Shown here piece after piece: positions 60,041 through 64,000 of a stretch of 64,000 nucleotides of DNA (positions are counted from its first letter, which is position 1; each line of letters starts with the position of its first letter). The stretch is taken from the NCBI GenBank assembly GCA_043721915.1, contig JAYSPV010000045.1:1-64000 (forward strand), in the 5' to 3' direction. Origin of the DNA: UBA668 sp043721915 (lineage in GTDB: Bacteria > Actinomycetota > Acidimicrobiia > Acidimicrobiales > Ilumatobacteraceae). The notes under the pieces were generated by a model that saw nothing but the letters and a program-made list of their open reading frames with translations, did not search any database and had not been told where the DNA came from. The position numbers were made by a program, and so were the translations under genes.

Positions 60041-61119
60041 CCTCGCTGCACTCGCGTCCAGTCATCGTACGTCCGCGGCCCGAGGTCAAGGCGCTGATGG
60101 AGACGGACTACACCCTCGATCCGGGCATCACGCTGCCGGCTTCGTGGTACAACGATCCCGAGATCTGGCAACGCGAGCGGTGGCCGATCTTCGGCAGCAA
60201 CTGGGTGCACGTCGCCTACGATCACCAACTGCGCAACTCGGGTGACTACGTCACCGAGAACCTCGCTGGCTGGCCGATCTTCATCCGCCGCCGCGACAAC
60301 GGCGCGCTCAGCGCGTTCTACAACATGTGTCCGCACCGCGCCGGTCCGCTGGTGTTCGAGGGCGAGGGTTGCTCGAAGAACCTGGTGTGCAAGTACCACG
60401 GCTGGGCGTTCAACGCCGAGGGCAAGTTGCTCTCGGCGCGCGACTTCGGCGCAGCGGCGCCCGACGACATGGATCTCACGGCCATCCAGGTCGCATCGTG
60501 GCGCGGCATGGTGTTCGTCTGCCTCAATCCGGCGATTCCTCCGCTCGACGAGTGGCTCGGCGATTTCAAGAAGGAAGTCGATGGCGTGCCGCTGGAGAGC
60601 TATCGCTTCCACAGCAAGAGCGTTCGCCACGTCGCCTGCAACTGGAAGACCTACGGCGACAACTTCCTCGAGGGCTATCACCTGCCTACGACGCACCCTG
60701 CGATGAGTCGCGATGCGGATGCGCTCAACTACCGGGTCCTCTACAAGGGCGACCCGAAGTGGAACATCCACACGATGCCGCCTCGCGACGAGAGCACGTT
60801 CGGCGTGTTCGGCTACTTCTGGCCGACGTTCGCGTTCGACGTGTTCCCCGGCGGGTTCGCGATCGAGCGCTGGTTGCCCCGCGGACACACCCACAGTGAC
60901 CTGATCTTCGAGTACTTCTTCGCCGACGACGCCGAGGGTGTGGAAGACATCGTCAAGTTCAGCGAGGAAGTCGCGGATGAGGATGCGCGGATGTGCGAGC
61001 ACGTGCAGCGCAACCTCGATGCCGGCAACTACACCACCGGCGTGCTGAGCCCGAAGTGGGAGTACCCGCTGGCCGTGTTCCACTCGATGATCCGCGACGC
61101 CATCGGCATGAACGACTAA
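60037..61119 (+). CDS. Rieske [2Fe-2S] ring-hydroxylating/demethylating oxygenase, alpha subunit
   Basis: 360 residues, ATGA overlap with the SPFH gene. Rieske ligands C98-x-H100 (MCPHRAG) and C118-x2-H121 (CKYHGW). Mononuclear iron region DNFLEGYHLPTTHPAM (about 209-224). Similar to choline monooxygenase / betaine demethylase / carnitine oxygenase-type alpha subunits, which act on quaternary amines. No reductase gene is adjacent, so electrons must come from elsewhere. Substrate is inference; earlier genes at 3651 and 23839 act on comparable compounds. Confidence 0.88.
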   Translation: MTSLHSRPVIVRPRPEVKALMETDYTLDPGITLPASWYNDPEIWQRERWPIFGSNWVHVAYDHQLRNSGDYVTENLAGWPIFIRRRDNGALSAFYNMCPHRAGPLVFEGEGCSKNLVCKYHGWAFNAEGKLLSARDFGAAAPDDMDLTAIQVASWRGMVFVCLNPAIPPLDEWLGDFKKEVDGVPLESYRFHSKSVRHVACNWKTYGDNFLEGYHLPTTHPAMSRDADALNYRVLYKGDPKWNIHTMPPRDESTFGVFGYFWPTFAFDVFPGGFAIERWLPRGHTHSDLIFEYFFADDAEGVEDIVKFSEEVADEDARMCEHVQRNLDAGNYTTGVLSPKWEYPLAVFHSMIRDAIGMND

Positions 61120-61121
61120 TC

Positions 61122-61952
61122 GTGGCCAACACCGCTCGGTTCCTGTGGCAGCGGCTGGAGAGCTACCACGGCTTGATCTACTTCGTGCCAGAGGCAGATC
61201 AGCAGTACACCGCGCTCGGGTTGGATGCAGGGATGATGGGCTACTTCTCGTCACGCGCTGCAGCGATGGGTGCCGTGCCGGCAGAGGTGGTCGTTGCCAC
61301 GTTCTACAACTTCGAGCCGAATCGCATCCGCGCGCTGGTGCCCACGGCGTGGGAGCGTACGACTGCGCCTCAGCTCTGGCAGGCGCGGCTGGCTGCAGCC
61401 GATGCTGCGCTCACCCGCATCTTCGGTGATCGACTGCTGGCGGACGACATCTCCGAGGCTGCAGACGTGCTGCGCGGTCTGGTGGGGGAGTGCGCTCCCG
61501 AAGGCCGGCCGCTGTTTGCCGGCCACCTCGCCCAGGACTGGCCCGAGGAACCGCACCTCGCGCTGTGGTTGGCGATCACCTTGCTGCGCGAGTACCGCGG
61601 CGATGGCCACGTCGCCGCGCTCACGGTCGAGGCGGTCGCGGGCATCGAGGCATTGGTCATCCACGGCGCGACGGGGGCGGTGCCGTCGTTCGTGCTGCAA
61701 GCCACCCGCGGGTGGGGCGACGATGCATGGGCGGCGGCCGTTGCGCGGTTGCAGCAACGCAACTGGCTGGACGACGACGGTGCGCTCACCGCCGCGGGCC
61801 AGCAGCACCGCAACCGGGTCGAGCAGTACACCGACGAGCTCGCTGCTGCGCCCTGGCGAACGCTCAGCGAGGCGCAGGTCACGTGGCTGGGCGATCTGGG
61901 CAAGGAACTGACCGCGACGATCGTCGCTGCCGGCACGTTCCCTGTGCGCTGA
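61122..61952 (+). CDS. SCO6745-family protein
   Basis: 276 residues from GTG 61122, 2 bp after the Rieske stop. The opening ARFLWQRLESYHGLIYFVPEADQQYTALGLDAGMMGYFSSRAAAMGAVPAEVVVATFYNFEP is characteristic of the SalK/SCO6745 family of actinobacterial helical proteins. A winged-helix-like C-terminal part (LQQRNWLDDDGALTAAGQQHR) suggests DNA binding or ligand sensing. Could be a regulator or a catalytic partner of the oxygenase. Confidence 0.8.
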   Translation: MANTARFLWQRLESYHGLIYFVPEADQQYTALGLDAGMMGYFSSRAAAMGAVPAEVVVATFYNFEPNRIRALVPTAWERTTAPQLWQARLAAADAALTRIFGDRLLADDISEAADVLRGLVGECAPEGRPLFAGHLAQDWPEEPHLALWLAITLLREYRGDGHVAALTVEAVAGIEALVIHGATGAVPSFVLQATRGWGDDAWAAAVARLQQRNWLDDDGALTAAGQQHRNRVEQYTDELAAAPWRTLSEAQVTWLGDLGKELTATIVAAGTFPVR

Positions 61953-61958
61953 GCGCGG

Positions 61959-63722
61959 CTACCCGGCTGGCGGGACGAACGGGACGAACCAGCCGACGAG
62001 GTCGGCGACCAAGTGTGCTCCCCGGCTGGTGGCGAGGCACATGTCCGGTGCGCTCACCGTCGAGTTGGCCACGCTGTTGCCCGGCAGGTGATTGAGGATC
62101 GAGACGGTGGGGGGCGTGGTCGGGCAGGGCCACGAGACGACGAAACCGGTTCCGAGCGGCTGTGTGCTCGTGACCGTGTACATGTAGGCAACTGCGTCGG
62201 TGGGCACGCCGGTCGGACGAACCGAGAGCGGCTGGAATGGTGCAGGCATGCCGATCCAGCCGCCGATGCCACTGCGAGTGTCCAGGGCTCGCGCCGGTAC
62301 AGCCAGTTGGAGTGCGGCGCCAGGCCCGTCGACGAACACGCCCTGTAGGTCGATCGCAACATGGGTTGCGGCCGTCGACCTGACACAGAACCGTCCTCCT
62401 GTGTCAGTCCGCACCCACGCAGAGTTGGGGACTACCTCCCCGCCCGGTGCGGACGCGATGGCCGGGCTCACGCGATCGCAGGGGCCAACGGACACAGCGG
62501 CGCCCGCAACGGGATTGATCACCGTGACATTGATGATGCCGCCGGTGGGAACCGAAGCACCGGTTGTCGGCAGGGTCAGCTCGATCTGCTGACCGACGCC
62601 GAGTGGCGCCGAACGCGGCGGCAGGCGAGTATCCAGCAGGCGGCGCGGTGCGAGCGGAACGAAGGACGATCCCAACGTCGGGGAGAGGGAACCTTGCAGC
62701 TCGACCGCAAGATCCACCGATCGCGACGAGCGGACGCAGAACCTCCCATTGTTGTCGAGTGCAACCGCGGACGTTGCCGCCCGCGACCCGGATTGACCGA
62801 AGTTGAGGCTCGAGGTCGCTGGCGGTGGACGATCGCATGCGTAGGCCACGACGAAGCCGGTGGCGCCGCGACTGGTGGCGATGAGGTTGACGACGACGCC
62901 CGTAGCATCGCCGCGGATCTCGGCGGGGACGGGGATGACTCGCTCGACGCCGGCGGTCAGGGCGGTGTCTGTCGCGATGGTGTCCATCAGGCGGATGCCG
63001 TCGGTCGGTACGAACCGGGTGACAGCACCCACGGGCGCGCCGGCGGTGCTCTGTGGGCCGAGTTGGCGTGCACCCTGCGCTGAGGCGGCCTGCGCTGCGA
63101 CGAAGATGTTCCGTTGAAGAGCGCCGGTCGCGTTGGGGTGAACGCCGTCGGCCACGAGCCAACTGGGATGAGCGGCGACGAGGCTGTACCAGTCTGCAAC
63201 GGTCATCATCGGCCGCTGCACGGCGATCGCAGCAAGGCGTGCATTGAACGCCTGCGAATTCGCCAGTGAGCCGCGGGCGTACACGTTGACCCAGACGACG
63301 CGGCGCCCGGGGCCGATCTCGTCGAGCATTGTGTTGATGATCGCGTCGGTAGCGCCCGGCGTCTTCACGGTGATGTTCATGTCGTTGGTACCCAACGCAA
63401 CGACCCACAGTGGCGGATCGAACCCACTGGCACGGATGCGGCGGACACCGTCGATACCTGACGTTGAACCCGTCAGCGCGACTGTCGTACGGCGGGCGCT
63501 GCGAGCCTCCATCTGAAATGGACCGAAGCTCTGCGCCTTGAATGAGGCTGGTAGTCCACCCCAGTACGAGATGGTCAGCGAGTCACCGACGATGGCCATT
63601 GGACCTGATGCGCGGCTCGTCGGGTCCGCGTAATACGACGCTGCGAGCGACGAGGCTGGTGAGGGTACGAATACGGTGAGCGCCACAGCCAGCGCAGCGA
63701 CCAGAACCTTGCGAGCGAGCAT
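61959..63722 (-). CDS. secreted SGNH/GDSL hydrolase with C-terminal RLLDTR-type repeats
   Basis: 587 residues. Signal peptide (VLVAALAVALTVFVPSPASSLA). SGNH domain to about 220: GDSLT with Ser48, GTNDM (block III) and DGVHPN with Asp and His. The rest is three beta-rich repeats of about 120 residues, beginning FVPTDGIRLMDT, FVPLAPRRLLDTR and LAVPARALDTR, each with paired Cys and ending in D-LQG or DLVGWF. The repeats are a common surface module in Acidimicrobiia-type proteins. Likely a cell-wall or extracellular esterase acting on an acylated polymer. Confidence 0.85.
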   Translation of the reverse strand: MLARKVLVAALAVALTVFVPSPASSLAASYYADPTSRASGPMAIVGDSLTISYWGGLPASFKAQSFGPFQMEARSARRTTVALTGSTSGIDGVRRIRASGFDPPLWVVALGTNDMNITVKTPGATDAIINTMLDEIGPGRRVVWVNVYARGSLANSQAFNARLAAIAVQRPMMTVADWYSLVAAHPSWLVADGVHPNATGALQRNIFVAAQAASAQGARQLGPQSTAGAPVGAVTRFVPTDGIRLMDTIATDTALTAGVERVIPVPAEIRGDATGVVVNLIATSRGATGFVVAYACDRPPPATSSLNFGQSGSRAATSAVALDNNGRFCVRSSRSVDLAVELQGSLSPTLGSSFVPLAPRRLLDTRLPPRSAPLGVGQQIELTLPTTGASVPTGGIINVTVINPVAGAAVSVGPCDRVSPAIASAPGGEVVPNSAWVRTDTGGRFCVRSTAATHVAIDLQGVFVDGPGAALQLAVPARALDTRSGIGGWIGMPAPFQPLSVRPTGVPTDAVAYMYTVTSTQPLGTGFVVSWPCPTTPPTVSILNHLPGNSVANSTVSAPDMCLATSRGAHLVADLVGWFVPFVPPAG

Positions 63723-63860
63723 CTCAATAGTCTGCCACGCGCCTCGGGCTCATCGCCGCTCCCGGTCCTCGCTACCGTTCGTGCAGGACTCGCCCGACGC
63801 GCACGTCGACGCGTTGGCCGGTCGCACCCTGTAGCGGCTCTATCAGACCTGGTCAGACCG

Positions 63861-63911
63861 GTCGGGGAGAGGAGACTCGAACTCCCGGCCTCCTGCTCCC
63901 AAAGCAGGCTG
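63861..63911 (-). pseudogene. tRNA-Pro(TGG) 3'-half fragment, probable att site
   Basis: On the reverse strand: anticodon arm CCTGC-TTTGGGA-GCAGG (anticodon TGG), variable region, T arm with GTTCGAGTC, and an acceptor 3' strand CTCCCCGAC. No 5' half is present at 63912-64000. A tRNA 3' half without 5' half is the usual trace of integrase-mediated insertion. Positions 63724-63860 contain no gene that I can support. Confidence 0.7.
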
Positions 63912-64000
63912 GAGCCGTTTCGGTTCGTGTTGCCCTGTGTTGCCTGGTGCCGTAAAAGCCCAGCTGAGCAGGGGTGTTGGAGGACTACGCAGACGGGGCA

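Overview
The window is GC-rich, gene-dense DNA with many ATGA/GTGA stop-start overlaps. Its content fits a free-living aerobic actinobacterium: a P450 with its own small ferredoxin, a mycothiol-type DinB-fold protein, an SCO6745-like protein, DUF3516 helicase, CYTH-CHAD protein and threonine-rich secreted proteins. The style (Thr-rich linkers, RLLDTR-type surface repeats, many Rieske, 2-oxoglutarate and flavin amine oxidases) resembles Acidimicrobiia such as Ilumatobacter relatives. That placement is inference, since there is no rRNA or marker gene here.

Positions 1-31.9 kb are ordinary chromosome rich in catabolic enzymes: an FAD amine oxidase / ferredoxin / P450 / HutD / gamma-butyrobetaine-type dioxygenase run; two small-molecule kinases; a second P450; threonine aldolase divergent from a Cds1-like PLP enzyme; an FMN reductase with a one-base frameshift; a cold-shock gene overlapped by a small basic-acidic protein that seems to start at CTG; a desaturase; a lipoprotein related to N,N-dimethylformamidase; a haloalkane dehalogenase; an 828-residue dimethylglycine-dehydrogenase-like protein; TetR and MFS genes; and a Ski2-like helicase. 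A tandem array of 12-bp palindromes lies between the DinB-fold gene and the dimethylglycine-dehydrogenase-like gene.

Positions 31.9-40.7 kb are a nested mobile region. A roughly 3 kb three-gene insertion sequence (zinc-finger/HTH protein, DDE transposase, AAA ATPase) has imperfect 26-bp terminal repeats. Its transposase is split at the conserved second catalytic Asp codon by a 3.35 kb recombinase-in-trio (RIT) element with three tyrosine recombinases and near-perfect 90-bp inverted ends. Next to it, a 2.2 kb unit bounded by a duplicated tRNA-Gly 3' half carries only a tyrosine integrase read in frame into an MNT nucleotidyltransferase, plus an overlapping HEPN gene. This looks like a minimal tRNA-integrated toxin-antitoxin element.

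Positions 40.7-52.0 kb hold a 2-oxoglutarate oxygenase overlapping a ParB-like protein gene, then a giant RHS/YD-repeat surface protein (about 2850 residues) with a membrane-active C-terminal region and a small RNase-like tip. An overlapping acidic immunity candidate and an overlapping small secreted protein follow. Positions 52.0-64 kb hold a CYTH-CHAD protein, a hydroxyproline-degradation operon (deaminase, flavin dehydrogenase, epimerase) extended by an acetyltransferase and a hydrolase, a bicupin, an SPFH/Rieske/SCO6745 run, a secreted SGNH hydrolase, and at the right edge a tRNA-Pro 3' fragment suggesting another integrated element just outside the window.

All calls were made by reading the sequence; no database search was run.
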